A stretch of 48,079 nt of DNA from Streptomyces sp. CBMA291 (lineage in GTDB: Bacteria; Actinomycetota; Actinomycetes; Streptomycetales; Streptomycetaceae): contig NZ_MSJP01000102.1 in the NCBI RefSeq assembly GCF_014596525.1, forward strand, positions 1 through 48,079, written 5' to 3'. Within the stretch, counting starts at the first letter, position 1; every line of letters begins with the position of its first letter. Of this stretch, positions 15,893-24,345 are shown in pieces. The notes beneath the pieces were generated by a model. It ran no database searches, was not told the origin of the DNA, and saw only the letters and a list, made by a program, of their open reading frames with translations. Position numbers and translations under genes: made by a program.

Positions 15893-17554
15893 TCACCCCG
15901 CGCCGGTGTCCGGCAGGGGCTGTTCTCCGGTGAGCCAGGCCCGGAGGACGTTCTTGCGGACCTTGCCGAGTTCGTTGCGGGGGAGGTGCGCGACGGTCTC
16001 GACGCGGGTGGGCCGATACCAGTCGGTCATGCCGCGTCCGGCCAGCCAGGCGTTCAGTTCGGCCAGGTCGGGGGCGGGCCCGCCGGTGGGGACGATCACC
16101 GCGCAGGGCAGGTCGCCGTGTTCGGCGGGGTAGCCGACCAGGGCGGCGTCGGCGATCGCCGGGTGTTCCCGCAGTTCCGCCTCGACGTCCAGGACGGGGA
16201 TCATCAACTGGGTGGTGCCGGAGATCCGGTCGGATGCCCGCCCGGCGTAGGACAGGCCTCCCTCGGCATCGGGGCGGACCAGGTCGCCGGTGGCGTACCA
16301 GCCGTCAGTGTCGGCGGCACGCCATTGGAGGCGGCCGGTGTCGCGGTCGAAGGTGCCCAGACAGACGGACGGGCCGCGCACCTCTACGGAAGCGGTCCGG
16401 TCCGCTTCGGCGGCGGGCGCCGTCCGCAGTTCGACGCCGGGCATCGGGCGGCCGATGCTCCTGGCCGCCTGATCGGGCGGGTCGGCGGGGCTGGTGGCGG
16501 TGATGCCGGCGGCCTCGGTGGAGCCCAGGGAGTTGACGACGCGGTCGCTCAGGGTGCGGCGAAGGAGGTCGACGAGTTCACGCGAGGGGCTCGCGGCGAG
16601 GGTCGCCACCGCCCCCCAGACGGGCAGGTCACGCGGTCGGCGGGCCTGCTCGGCAGCGAGGGATGCCAGCATGGCCGGCGGGGCGAACGGGGCACCGCTC
16701 CGGTGGGCGCTGATCAGATCGAGCCAGCGGCCCGCGTCCCACTCGTCGCAGTACAGGGCGCTGGTGCGGTGGAGAAGCGGGCGCAGCACGCCGTTGCGAA
16801 GGCCGACGCCGTGGCTGAGCGGGGTCAGGACCGGGAAGGGCTCGCCCTGCGACGAGGGAGGAAGCGGCAGCGGGCGGCGGACGCCCGCGTGCAGGGTGTT
16901 CAGGCTGTGGACGACGGCGGTGGCGCTGCCGCTGGTGCCGGAGGTGAACAGCACCGTCGCCGCCTCGTCCGGCCCGAGGGCGGTGTGCCGTGGCGCGGGC
17001 CCGGGGACGGCGCGCAGACAGGCGTCGAAGTCGAGTGCGCCGACGTGCGACGCGTCGCCGAGGACGGCGTGGTGGCGCAGGCTCGGCAGACCGTCGGCGA
17101 GCCGGGCCAGGGCCGCGATGTGTTCCGGGCTGGGCAGACGGTCGGTCGTGACCAGCAGGACGGCTCCGGTCGCGGTCAGCATCCGCTCCACCTCGCGACG
17201 GCCGAACCGCAGGGAGATCGGCATGATCACCGCGCCGGTGCCCCAGCAGGCGAGGGTGAGCGCGGCCGTCTCCCACCAGTCGGGCAGCTGGAAGGCCACC
17301 ACCTCGCCGTGCCGGACGCCCAGCCGGTGCAGCCCGTCGGCGAACCGCTTCACCTGGGCGGCGAGGTCGGCGAACGTCAGGGTGACGGCCCGGTTCTCCG
17401 CCGAGCGCCAGTTGACGATCACACGCCGGCCGGGTGACCGCCCGGCGGCGGCGTGCAGGTCGTCGAGGAAGGTGCCGTCACGCCACCAGCCCTGCTCGCG
17501 GTAGCGCGCGGCGGTGGCAGGCAGCGGCCGTACGGCCTCGAACAGCTCCGGCAT
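15893..17554 (-). CDS. acyl-CoA synthetase / AMP-dependent ligase
   Basis: A 553-residue ANL-superfamily enzyme. The P-loop reads TSGTSGSATAVVHS (204-217), so the usual Lys after Pro is replaced. The later motifs are NSLGSTEAAG, YATGDLVRP and the A10 lysine in RNELGKVRKN near residue 534. The closest family pattern is cyclohexanecarboxylate/short-chain acyl-CoA ligases. It activates a carboxylic acid as acyl-AMP and then usually the CoA thioester. It is divergent from the arylamine N-acetyltransferase, which uses acyl-CoA, but a functional link is only possible. Confidence 0.85.
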   Translation of the reverse strand: MPELFEAVRPLPATAARYREQGWWRDGTFLDDLHAAAGRSPGRRVIVNWRSAENRAVTLTFADLAAQVKRFADGLHRLGVRHGEVVAFQLPDWWETAALTLACWGTGAVIMPISLRFGRREVERMLTATGAVLLVTTDRLPSPEHIAALARLADGLPSLRHHAVLGDASHVGALDFDACLRAVPGPAPRHTALGPDEAATVLFTSGTSGSATAVVHSLNTLHAGVRRPLPLPPSSQGEPFPVLTPLSHGVGLRNGVLRPLLHRTSALYCDEWDAGRWLDLISAHRSGAPFAPPAMLASLAAEQARRPRDLPVWGAVATLAASPSRELVDLLRRTLSDRVVNSLGSTEAAGITATSPADPPDQAARSIGRPMPGVELRTAPAAEADRTASVEVRGPSVCLGTFDRDTGRLQWRAADTDGWYATGDLVRPDAEGGLSYAGRASDRISGTTQLMIPVLDVEAELREHPAIADAALVGYPAEHGDLPCAVIVPTGGPAPDLAELNAWLAGRGMTDWYRPTRVETVAHLPRNELGKVRKNVLRAWLTGEQPLPDTGAG

Positions 17555-17872
17555 GGGCTCCGACTCCCTCGCGTGAGGCGTGGACGGCTTCCGGCGGGGG
17601 TCCGCACGCCGACCGAGAGCGGCGTCGGAACGCGGCCCGGCGGCTCGCCGGACCATGTCGGCACTCTCGCACAGCCGGTCCGGCGATGCGCTCCCGCACG
17701 GCTGCGCTTGCCCGTACGGGTGGCTGCGGACGAGCGGGACGAGCGGGACGTGGGTGGCGCCGGGCCGGGTGCCCCGAGGCCGCCGCCGAGGTGTCCCGCC
17801 CCGTCGTGCGACCTCGGATTCCCGGGACCAAGGTAGGAGGTGAGGTGGTGCAGCCGGGGCGAGGAGGAGCGC
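17555..17872. other. divergent intergenic region
   Basis: A 318-bp stretch between the divergent ligase and N-acetyltransferase genes. It should hold both promoters. The repeated GAGCGGGACGAGCGGGACG at about 17731-17750 is a short direct repeat. I see no gene. Confidence 0.5.
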
Positions 17873-18724
17873 ATGGACAGGCCGGTCAGCCCGCAATGGG
17901 GCGGACGGCGCCTCGACCTCGACGCCTATCTGGCCCGGATCGGGTACGAGGGCGACCGCGAGCCGGTGCCGACGGTGCTGCGCGCACTGCACGCCGCCCA
18001 TACGGCGGCGTTCACCTTCGAGAACCTGGAGGTCGTCCTGGGCAGGCCTGTCCGGCTCGACCTGGAGTCCGTACAGGCGAAGATGATCCGGCGTCGGCGC
18101 GGGGGCACCTGCTGCGAACAGACCCTCCTCTACGCCGCGGCCCTGGACGCGATCGGCTTCACCTTCACCGCGACGGCCTCGCGTGTGCGTCTGGGCGAGC
18201 GACGGATCCGCCCGGCCACGCACTATTCGCTACGGGTCGAACTCGACGATCAGGTGTGGTTCACCGACGTCGGCTTCGGCGCCGAAGGCATCCTCGAACC
18301 GATCCGGCTGCGCGACGGCGAGGTCGCACGGCAGTCCGGCTGGACGTACGGGCTGGTACGGGAGGCCGGTCCCACCCCGGGCACGGCCGGACCGCTCGTC
18401 CTGCGGCGGCTGAGGCGCGACGGCTGGTTCGACCTGTACGCGATCGGGACCGAACCGCGCTTCCCGGCCGATCTCGCCGTGACCAGCTACTTCACCTCAA
18501 CCCACCCGCTCTCGCCCTTCCACGACACCCTGCTGGTGCAGAAGCCAGGGGCCGATCAGCGGCTCGTCCTGCGCGACACGGAACTCACCCGGCTGCGACC
18601 GGATCACACCGAGGAGAGGCGCCGGGTGTCGGCGGGGGAACTGGCCGGGCTGCTGACCGACGAGTTCGGGCTCGGGCTGGACGCCGAGGACTCCGCCGCA
18701 CTCGTCGCACGGTATGAGAAGTGA
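17873..18724 (+). CDS. arylamine N-acetyltransferase
   Basis: A 283-residue NAT-family enzyme. The catalytic triad is visible as Cys80 in RGGTCCEQ, His117 in ATHYSLRV and Asp132 in WFTDVGFG. TAAFTFENLEVVLGR (45-59) is the usual N-terminal signature. The start at 17873 follows GAGGAGG. It transfers an acyl group from CoA to arylamines or hydrazines; relatives in natural product clusters close amides (for example in rifamycin). The Thr before the catalytic Cys is unusual, where Tyr or Phe is common. Confidence 0.92.
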   Translation: MDRPVSPQWGGRRLDLDAYLARIGYEGDREPVPTVLRALHAAHTAAFTFENLEVVLGRPVRLDLESVQAKMIRRRRGGTCCEQTLLYAAALDAIGFTFTATASRVRLGERRIRPATHYSLRVELDDQVWFTDVGFGAEGILEPIRLRDGEVARQSGWTYGLVREAGPTPGTAGPLVLRRLRRDGWFDLYAIGTEPRFPADLAVTSYFTSTHPLSPFHDTLLVQKPGADQRLVLRDTELTRLRPDHTEERRRVSAGELAGLLTDEFGLGLDAEDSAALVARYEK

Positions 18725-18787
18725 TCATCGCCATGCGTACAGGGCGGAGCCCGCCGTCCCGGCCGGGGTCTCCGCGCGTGCCACCCC

Positions 18788-18853
18788 TCAAGCCGAGCCC
18801 CTCACCACCACTTCGTGCCGGATGAACTCGTCGAAAGCCGGGATCGGGGGTGC
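18788..18853 (-). pseudogene. possible 3' remnant of a LacI-type regulator
   Basis: The minus strand reads PAFDEFIRHEVVVRGSA and then stops, which resembles the C-terminus of LacI-family repressors (LVVRGS...). Upstream it runs directly into the beta-glucosidase fragment of the opposite strand, so only the tail would be left. Evidence is short. Confidence 0.3.
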
Positions 18854-19339
18854 CTCGGGGTCGCCGTCCTCTTCCTCGGCCTGCCCCCGGCGCAGGAGTC
18901 CGAGGGCTTCGACCGCGAGCACCTCGACCTCCCGGCCGAACAGCTCGAACTGCTCGACGCCGTCCTCGCGGCCAACCCGAACACGGTGGTCGTGCTCTCC
19001 AACGGCGGCGTCGTCGCCCTGCCCTTCCGCGACCGCGTCCCCGCCCTCGTCGAGGGATGGCTGCTCGGCCAGGCGGGCGGCGGCGCGACCGCCGACATCC
19101 TGTACGGCGTCGTCAACCCCTCGGGCAAGCTCACCGAGACCATCCCGCTGCGCCTTGAGGACAATCCGTCGTACGGCAACTCGTCGGAGACCGACGCGAC
19201 GTCGGTGATGGCGGACGACGAGGGGCTGCGCAAGATGATGGCCTCGTTCCCGATCGGACGCCTGGCGGGCTTCCCCGGAGCCCCCGTCAGCCACGAACAG
19301 CTCCAGGGGCTCCTGGCGATGGCGAACACGAGGGAGTAG
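18815..19339 (+). pseudogene. GH3 beta-glucosidase remnant
   Basis: Only the C-terminal (alpha/beta)6 domain of a family 3 glycoside hydrolase is present: VAVLFLGLPPAQESEGFDRE, NPNTVVVLSNGG, VNPSGKLTETIP, DNPSY. The catalytic N-terminal barrel is missing. After DNPSY the usual fibronectin-like segment is replaced by a short tail (FPIGRLAGFPGAPVSHEQL) that resembles the extreme C-terminus of such enzymes. At least two deletions are implied. The junction with the LacI-like tail near 18850 marks the left breakpoint. Confidence 0.75.
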
Positions 19340-19356
19340 CCGCGCACTCGGCTCGT

Positions 19357-19428
19357 CGACCGCGACCGCGACCGCGACCGCGACCGATGGCGGGGCGGTC
19401 GTGTCCGATGGCGGGGCCGTCGTGTCCT
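19357..19428. repeat. hexamer and 21-bp tandem repeats
   Basis: Five perfect copies of CGACCG (19357-19386) are followed by two 21-bp units starting ATGGCGGGGC (19387 and 19408) that differ at two positions. Confidence 0.9.
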
Positions 19429-19444
19429 ACGGCAGGCCGGGCAG

Positions 19445-19471
19445 GCGTCCGGGTCGCACCGACCCGGGCGC
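19445..19471. terminator. hairpin downstream of afsA-like gene
   Basis: A 12-bp stem (GCGTCCGGGTCG with one G-T wobble) and a 3-base loop, about 60 bases past the afsA-like stop and also past the GH3 remnant. It is a probable terminator for convergent transcription. Confidence 0.65.
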
Positions 19472-19531
19472 CCGCTTCCTCGCGGAGCCGAAAGAAGGGG
19501 CTGCCCTGGTCCGGGCCGAGAACGGCCGGAT

Positions 19532-20521
19532 CTAGTGAGTGGTGAGGCCGGTTGTCGCCATCTGGAGGGGCGCGTGGTCCGAACCGCGGGGGCGGGCGGG
19601 CGGTACGGGGCCGAGGGTGATCTCGGCGGTCAGGCAGGTCCCGTGGGCCTGTTCGACGACGGCCCGCAGGACGTCACCGCGCAGCGGGGCCACCGAGACC
19701 CAGGCGGCGGCGTCCAGTTCCACCCAGCCTTCGAAGGAGACGGACATGCCCGTCACCACGCGGTCCGCGGTGGGGGAGGCGGCGTGGGCGGCCTGCCGGA
19801 GCGCTTCGAGCAGGAGCATGCCGGGAGCGTGGTCGACCGGGTGGTCGAAGAGGACGGGGTGGTCCATGTCGGCCCGTAATCGCCACCGGTCCGGGCGTTC
19901 GGTGGCGGCCAGGACGACGTTCTCGGGCAGCAGGTGCCCGACGGCGGCGGGCGGCAGGGGAGGCGGGGGCGGCACTGCCCGGCGCCGGACCTCGGCGAGG
20001 TCGTGTTCGCCGCGCAGTCTGCGGTAGACGGCGGGGGAGTGGTTGGTGAACCGGGTGCTCGAATCGCCGATGTGACGCCCGTTCAGGCGTACGGCGGCGT
20101 GCATGTTCATCGAGACCAGGCAGCCTCTGCGGAGCCGGACGTCGGTGCATGTGATCTCCAGGACCACGTCCGCCGGGCCCTGCGGGACCGTCATCGCCTC
20201 GGGTCTGACCTCGAAACTGAAGTCGTCCCAGACCAGATGGCTGCCGAAGGGGACGCCGTAGGCCACGTGGGACAGCAGCGGGAAGGTCTGGCGCACCGTC
20301 TCGACGAAGAGCAGCGGGTCGAAACGCCGGTCGGGGTACGGGTAGAAGCGGTGCAGATGGGGCCAACGGGCGTATACCGTATGCCGGTTGTCGCCCTGGG
20401 TGGTCCAGTCGGTGAGGAGTACCTCGGTGGAAGCGTGTTTGTGGACGAGTTCCTGAGGAATCGTTTCCTCGATCCGCGCTCCGTCGTGCCCTTCGTGCCC
20501 TTGCTCGCGAGAGTGGGACAT
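19532..20521 (-). CDS. AfsA-family gamma-butyrolactone synthase
   Basis: A 329-residue protein with two A-factor (hotdog-like) repeats: PQELVHKHASTEVLLTDW at about 20-37 and HPVLFDHPVDHAPGMLLLEALRQA at about 226-250. AfsA enzymes condense a beta-ketoacyl-ACP/CoA with dihydroxyacetone phosphate to make the butenolide phosphate precursor of gamma-butyrolactone autoregulators. The start at 20521 (MSHSREQGHEGHDG) was chosen because the family motif follows shortly after; upstream codons cross the operator. It is divergent from a receptor gene and shares with it an AT-rich palindrome. Confidence 0.92.
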   Translation of the reverse strand: MSHSREQGHEGHDGARIEETIPQELVHKHASTEVLLTDWTTQGDNRHTVYARWPHLHRFYPYPDRRFDPLLFVETVRQTFPLLSHVAYGVPFGSHLVWDDFSFEVRPEAMTVPQGPADVVLEITCTDVRLRRGCLVSMNMHAAVRLNGRHIGDSSTRFTNHSPAVYRRLRGEHDLAEVRRRAVPPPPPLPPAAVGHLLPENVVLAATERPDRWRLRADMDHPVLFDHPVDHAPGMLLLEALRQAAHAASPTADRVVTGMSVSFEGWVELDAAAWVSVAPLRGDVLRAVVEQAHGTCLTAEITLGPVPPARPRGSDHAPLQMATTGLTTH

Positions 20522-20570
20522 GACAGCGGTTCCCCCTGAGTCGATGGCCTGGGTGACTGCGGTGGGGCTA

Positions 20571-20592
20571 ACATAAATTACGTTATCTATGT
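20571..20592. promoter_or_regulatory. ARE-like palindrome between afsA and receptor
   Basis: A 22-bp imperfect palindrome, ACATA at one end and TATGT at the other, with 18 of 22 positions symmetric. It sits 50 bases before the afsA start and 21 bases before the receptor start, the position of an autoregulatory element bound by gamma-butyrolactone receptors. It resembles the palindromes at 25599 and 25840. Confidence 0.7.
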
Positions 20593-20612
20593 CTGTCGAG
20601 GAGTGGTTGAGA

Positions 20613-21242
20613 GTGGCAACTGTCAAGGCGGAGCGGGCTACTCGGACACGGCAGCGAGTCCTGCTGGCGGCGGCCGAGGTCTTCGAGGAGTCCGGCTACG
20701 AGAAGGCGGCGGTGACCCAGATCGTGGAGCGGGCGGGCCTCACCCTCGGCGCGCTCTACTTCCACTTCGGCTCGAAGCAGGGCCTGGCCGAAGCCTTGAT
20801 GAACGCCCAGCCGACGACGATAGAGCCCCACCTCGAATCGACCGGACTCCAGCGCCTCGTCGACATCACCCTGGTGTGGGCGGACCGCATGAAGCGGGAC
20901 CCGATCCTGCGCGCGGGTGTCCGCCTCGCCATCGAACAGGGCAGCCACGGCATGAACGACGCCACCTCCTTCGAGAAGTGGCAGGCACTCATGCGCAGCC
21001 ATCTCGACGTCGCCCGATGTCACGGGGAACTCCGCGACGGAGTCGACATCGACCGGCTCGCCCGGTTCGTCGTCGGCGCCTGCACCGGCATGCAGGTCTA
21101 CTCGAACCTCGCCACCAAGCGAGCCGACCTCACGGAAAGAGTCTGCGACATGTGGGACCTGCTGCTGCCCAGCATCGCCATCGAGGCGATACGGCACGAC
21201 ATCCACGTCGGACCCACCCGCGTACCCACCCCGAAGCCATGA
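20613..21242 (+). CDS. gamma-butyrolactone receptor (ArpA/ScbR-like TetR)
   Basis: A 209-residue TetR-family protein. Its helix-turn-helix RVLLAAAEVFEESGYEKAAVTQIVERAGLTLGALYFHFGSKQG is the ArpA/ScbR pattern. GTG at 20613 is preferred to ATG 20589 because GAGGAG lies 9 bases upstream of it and the ATG lies inside the operator. It would repress afsA and itself until bound by the autoregulator. Its stop overlaps the ATG of the NmrA-like gene (ATGA), so the two are coupled. Confidence 0.9.
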   Translation: MATVKAERATRTRQRVLLAAAEVFEESGYEKAAVTQIVERAGLTLGALYFHFGSKQGLAEALMNAQPTTIEPHLESTGLQRLVDITLVWADRMKRDPILRAGVRLAIEQGSHGMNDATSFEKWQALMRSHLDVARCHGELRDGVDIDRLARFVVGACTGMQVYSNLATKRADLTERVCDMWDLLLPSIAIEAIRHDIHVGPTRVPTPKP

Positions 21243-22102
21243 CGGCGCCCCCGTCCCGGCACATCGTCCTCACCGGAGCCACCGGGCGGATCTCCTCCCT
21301 GGTGGCCCGGCACCTCGCGGCGCACCACCGCGTCACCCTCGCCAGCCGTACCCCGCCCCCCGGTGTCCGGCGCCCCGGTGTCCGGCACGTCGCCTGCGAC
21401 TACGACGACCCCGGCAGCCTCGCCGAAGCCTTCCGCGGAGCCGACGTCCTCTTCGTCGTGACCAATGACCCCACCCGCCCCGCCCACGACCGGAACATCC
21501 TCGACGCGGCCGTCGAAGCCCCCGTGGGCCACCTCGTCAAACTCTCCGCGGCGGCCGTACGCGACGGCGCGGCCCACGATCTCGTCACCCGCTGGCAGCG
21601 GACCAACGAGGACCGCGTCAAAGCGAGCGGCATCCCCTGGACCATGGTCCAGCCGCGCTCCTTCATGTCCCACGCCCTGGCCTGGGCACCCGGCATCCGC
21701 GACCACGACGCCACCCACGCGCTCCACCCGCACAGCCGCAACGCGTGCGTCGCACCCGAGGACATCGCCGAGGTCACCGCCCGCCTCCTCGGCGACCCCC
21801 GCCACCACTTCCGGTCCTACCAGCTCACCGGCCCGCAGCCCCTGTCGGCCCACGAACAGACCGCCGTCCTCGCCGAGTTACTGGGCCGCCCCCTCGTCTG
21901 CCGGGACCTCTCCCCGGAGGAAGCACGCCGTGGCTACGCGCGCCGCTACCCGCAGGCCATGGCCGACGCCCTGGTGGAAAGCGCCGGCCGACAGCTCGCC
22001 GGGGCCAAGGCCCACACCACCGACACCGTCGAGCGGCTCACCGGAAGGCCCCCGACGACCTTCGCCCAATGGGCGGCCGGCCACAGGGACCGCTTCACCT
22101 GA
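21239..22102 (+). CDS. NmrA-like NAD(P)-binding reductase
   Basis: A 287-residue Rossmann protein with an N-terminal nucleotide-binding motif TGATGRISSLVARHL and the NmrA-type pattern CDYDDPGSLAEAFRGADVLFVVTN. No Tyr-x3-Lys SDR dyad is apparent, which fits the atypical NmrA/HSCARG group. It is translationally coupled to the receptor. Gamma-butyrolactone loci often include a reductase that reduces the butenolide intermediate, so that role is the best guess; a tailoring or redox-sensing role is the alternative. Confidence 0.82.
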   Translation: MTAPPSRHIVLTGATGRISSLVARHLAAHHRVTLASRTPPPGVRRPGVRHVACDYDDPGSLAEAFRGADVLFVVTNDPTRPAHDRNILDAAVEAPVGHLVKLSAAAVRDGAAHDLVTRWQRTNEDRVKASGIPWTMVQPRSFMSHALAWAPGIRDHDATHALHPHSRNACVAPEDIAEVTARLLGDPRHHFRSYQLTGPQPLSAHEQTAVLAELLGRPLVCRDLSPEEARRGYARRYPQAMADALVESAGRQLAGAKAHTTDTVERLTGRPPTTFAQWAAGHRDRFT

Positions 22103-22274
22103 GACCGCCGGGCCCGCGCCACGCGAACCCGCACGCGGAAACCGGACAAGGAATCCGTACGACGATCCTGGAAACTCGGAGACCGGGCACGGGCACGCGT
22201 ACGACGATGCTCGGAGCCCGCCGCACCGAAGGAACCCACGGGCGGCGGGGCCGTACAGGGAAGGCAGGAGACCC

Positions 22275-23039
22275 ATGCCCGCACAGGGCCTGTTGCACGG
22301 CAAGACGGTCATCATCACCGGAGCGAGCAGCGGCATCGGCGCGGCGGCGGCCGAACTCTTCGCCCGCGAGGAAGCCAGCGTCGTCCTCACCGCCCGCCGC
22401 GAGGACCGGCTGCGCGCCCTCGTGGACCGGATCACCGCGGCGGGCGGGCGGGCCATCGCCGTGGTGGCCGACGTGACCCGCGCCGAGGACATGCGCACGG
22501 CCGTGCGGACGGCGGTCGAGACCTTCGGCGGACTCCACGCCGCCTTCAACAACGCGGGCTGGACCTCCACCGGCACACCGATGCACCTGATGAGCGACGA
22601 CGCCTACGACCGCATCATGGACGTCAACGCCCGAGGCGTATGGAACGCGATGCGCGCCCAGATCGCCGTGATGCTCGAACACGGCGGCTCCATCGTGAAC
22701 ACCTCAAGCGTCGCGGGAGTCCGCGCGACCGGCGCCTCCGCCCCCTACATCGCGGCCAAACACGCCGTCATCGGCCTGAGCAGAGCCGCCGCCGACGAGT
22801 ACGCCGAACACCGCATCCGCGTCAACGCGCTCGCCGTCGGCAGCACCCGGACCGAACTCATGGACCAGGTGCTCTCCGACACCCCGGCCCTCCTCGCCCC
22901 CTTCACGGAGCGCGCCATCCAACGGCGCCTCGCGGACCCCGTCGAGATCGCCCAGACCGCCGCGTGGCTCTGCTCGGACCGCTCGTCGTTCACCACGGGC
23001 GCCGTGATCCCGGTCGACGGCGGGTGGACCGCCCGGTAA
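22275..23039 (+). CDS. short-chain dehydrogenase/reductase
   Basis: A 254-residue classical SDR: GASSGIG (16-22), NNAG (92-95), catalytic Ser near 145 (NTSS) and Tyr158-x3-Lys162 (YIAAKHA), ending VIPVDGGW. AGGAG precedes the start. It lies after the NmrA-like gene with a 172-bp gap. It could complete autoregulator synthesis (ketoreduction at C6) or act on the cluster product. Confidence 0.88.
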   Translation: MPAQGLLHGKTVIITGASSGIGAAAAELFAREEASVVLTARREDRLRALVDRITAAGGRAIAVVADVTRAEDMRTAVRTAVETFGGLHAAFNNAGWTSTGTPMHLMSDDAYDRIMDVNARGVWNAMRAQIAVMLEHGGSIVNTSSVAGVRATGASAPYIAAKHAVIGLSRAAADEYAEHRIRVNALAVGSTRTELMDQVLSDTPALLAPFTERAIQRRLADPVEIAQTAAWLCSDRSSFTTGAVIPVDGGWTAR

Positions 23040-23719
23040 CCACAGCGCACCAGCGAACTTGCCCAGAACGTTCCGGGTTTCCCTTGTTCTCGTGCCCATC
23101 ACCCGGCGCTCACCGTATGGTCAGACCGCCCGTCGAGCCGCCGCCGCGGGCCCGCGCCGCCCGCGGCCACGGGCAGCCCAAGTGGGGGACGGTACGTGAG
23201 GGACCTGCCTGGCCTCGTCAAGACGGGCGGCAACCGCGATACGGCGGGAGGCCGGAAGAACCCCGACCGACCCGGCACCACCCCTTCCGAGGGACCCGGG
23301 GCGGGCACGAAGCGCGCGGCGCTCGACACGGGGTGCGGTTCCCGCGCCCGGAGAACCGACCCCGGCGCCACGGGAACCGGCTTCGGGGATACGGTCCCCT
23401 GCCCCGCCGGGGCGAGGCCCGGCGTCGGCGGTACGGGCTCCGGCCCCGCCTTCACCGACGGGCGACCGCGCGTGGCCGCGGCCGTAGGCGTGGCCGTCGG
23501 GCCCTCGTACGCCCGGCCCGTTCCGGCGAGTCGGCACCCGCTCCCCGCGGGCAACCCCCGATGGCTCCCGCCCCGCCTCGACCCGCACGGCATGGACAGC
23601 GCTCCCTGATCCGGCCCGGCGCCCCCGAAGGAAGTCCGATCCGGTCCGACCGGCCCGTCCGGAGTCCGATGCCCGGCGGGCCCATGTCCTCATCGTCGTC
23701 GCGATCCCGAGGTCCCACC
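23040..23719. other. 680-bp region without a recognised gene
   Basis: The plus frame 23196-23609 (GTG start, GGGGGA before it) is open for 137 codons with high GC at third positions. Its product is Gly/Pro/Thr-rich and matches no family I know. The overlapping minus frame is equally open, so I do not call either a gene. The stretch should also hold the promoter of the TetR gene at 23720. Confidence 0.4.
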
Positions 23720-24301
23720 ATGAAGAACAGCGAACGAGCCGCATGCACCCGAGCGAACCTCGTCCTGGCAGCCGCGCGCCACTTCGACCGCTACGGCTAC
23801 GACGGCACGACGCTCAACAGCGTCTGCGGGGAAGCACACGTCACGCTCGGGGCCCTCACCTTCCACTTCCGCAGCAAGGCCATCCTGGCGTCGGCGGTGG
23901 TGGACGCGGGCATCGGCGAACTGCACCGCGCGGGCGCGGCACGCCCCGAGAACCCGGGGCCGCTCCCCGAACTCTCGCTCCTCGTCCTCCAGGTGGCGAC
24001 GGCCCTCCAAGGCGATGTCCTGACCCGGGCCGCCGTCCGTCTCGTCGAGGAGGGGCACGTCTACTCCGGCTGGATCGGCGCCTTCCGCGCGCGGATCCAG
24101 CGCCTCCTGGAGACGGCCCACGCCTCCGGCGACCTCGTCGCCGACGTACGGCCGGCCACCGCCGTACGGCTCATCGGGTACGTGGTGGAAGGCGCCGCGG
24201 CCGAGGCCCGCAGAGCGGCGGCCGAGCAGGGCCCGACGGTCTCCGACTTCACCGAGGTCTGGCGCGCCATGCTCGGCGGCCTGGTCGCGGGCGGACGCTG
24301 A
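23720..24301 (+). CDS. second receptor-like TetR regulator
   Basis: A 193-residue TetR protein with RANLVLAAARHFDRYGYDGTTLNSVCGEAHVTLGALTFHFRSK. This matches the gamma-butyrolactone receptor subfamily in the recognition helix, but Tyr-Phe is changed to Thr-Phe (GALTFHF). Such second copies often act as pseudo-receptors that respond to the end product. It is convergent with the IS701-like gene, with a hairpin between them. The spacing from the start to upstream elements does not reveal an operator. Confidence 0.85.
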   Translation: MKNSERAACTRANLVLAAARHFDRYGYDGTTLNSVCGEAHVTLGALTFHFRSKAILASAVVDAGIGELHRAGAARPENPGPLPELSLLVLQVATALQGDVLTRAAVRLVEEGHVYSGWIGAFRARIQRLLETAHASGDLVADVRPATAVRLIGYVVEGAAAEARRAAAEQGPTVSDFTEVWRAMLGGLVAGGR

Positions 24302-24308
24302 GCACCGC

Positions 24309-24325
24309 GCGCCGGACACCGGCGC
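24309..24325. terminator. short hairpin between convergent genes
   Basis: GCGCCGG-ACA-CCGGCGC is a perfect 7-bp stem between the TetR stop (24301) and the stop of the IS701-like gene (24346). Confidence 0.6.
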
Positions 24326-24345
24326 CTGCCGGTCCCGGCCCGTGC

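Noticed and set aside
23196..23609. A possible gene in the gap before the second TetR
   Set aside because: Both strands are open over the same stretch, composition is Gly/Pro/Thr-rich, and no family is recognised. Coding is not supported well enough.
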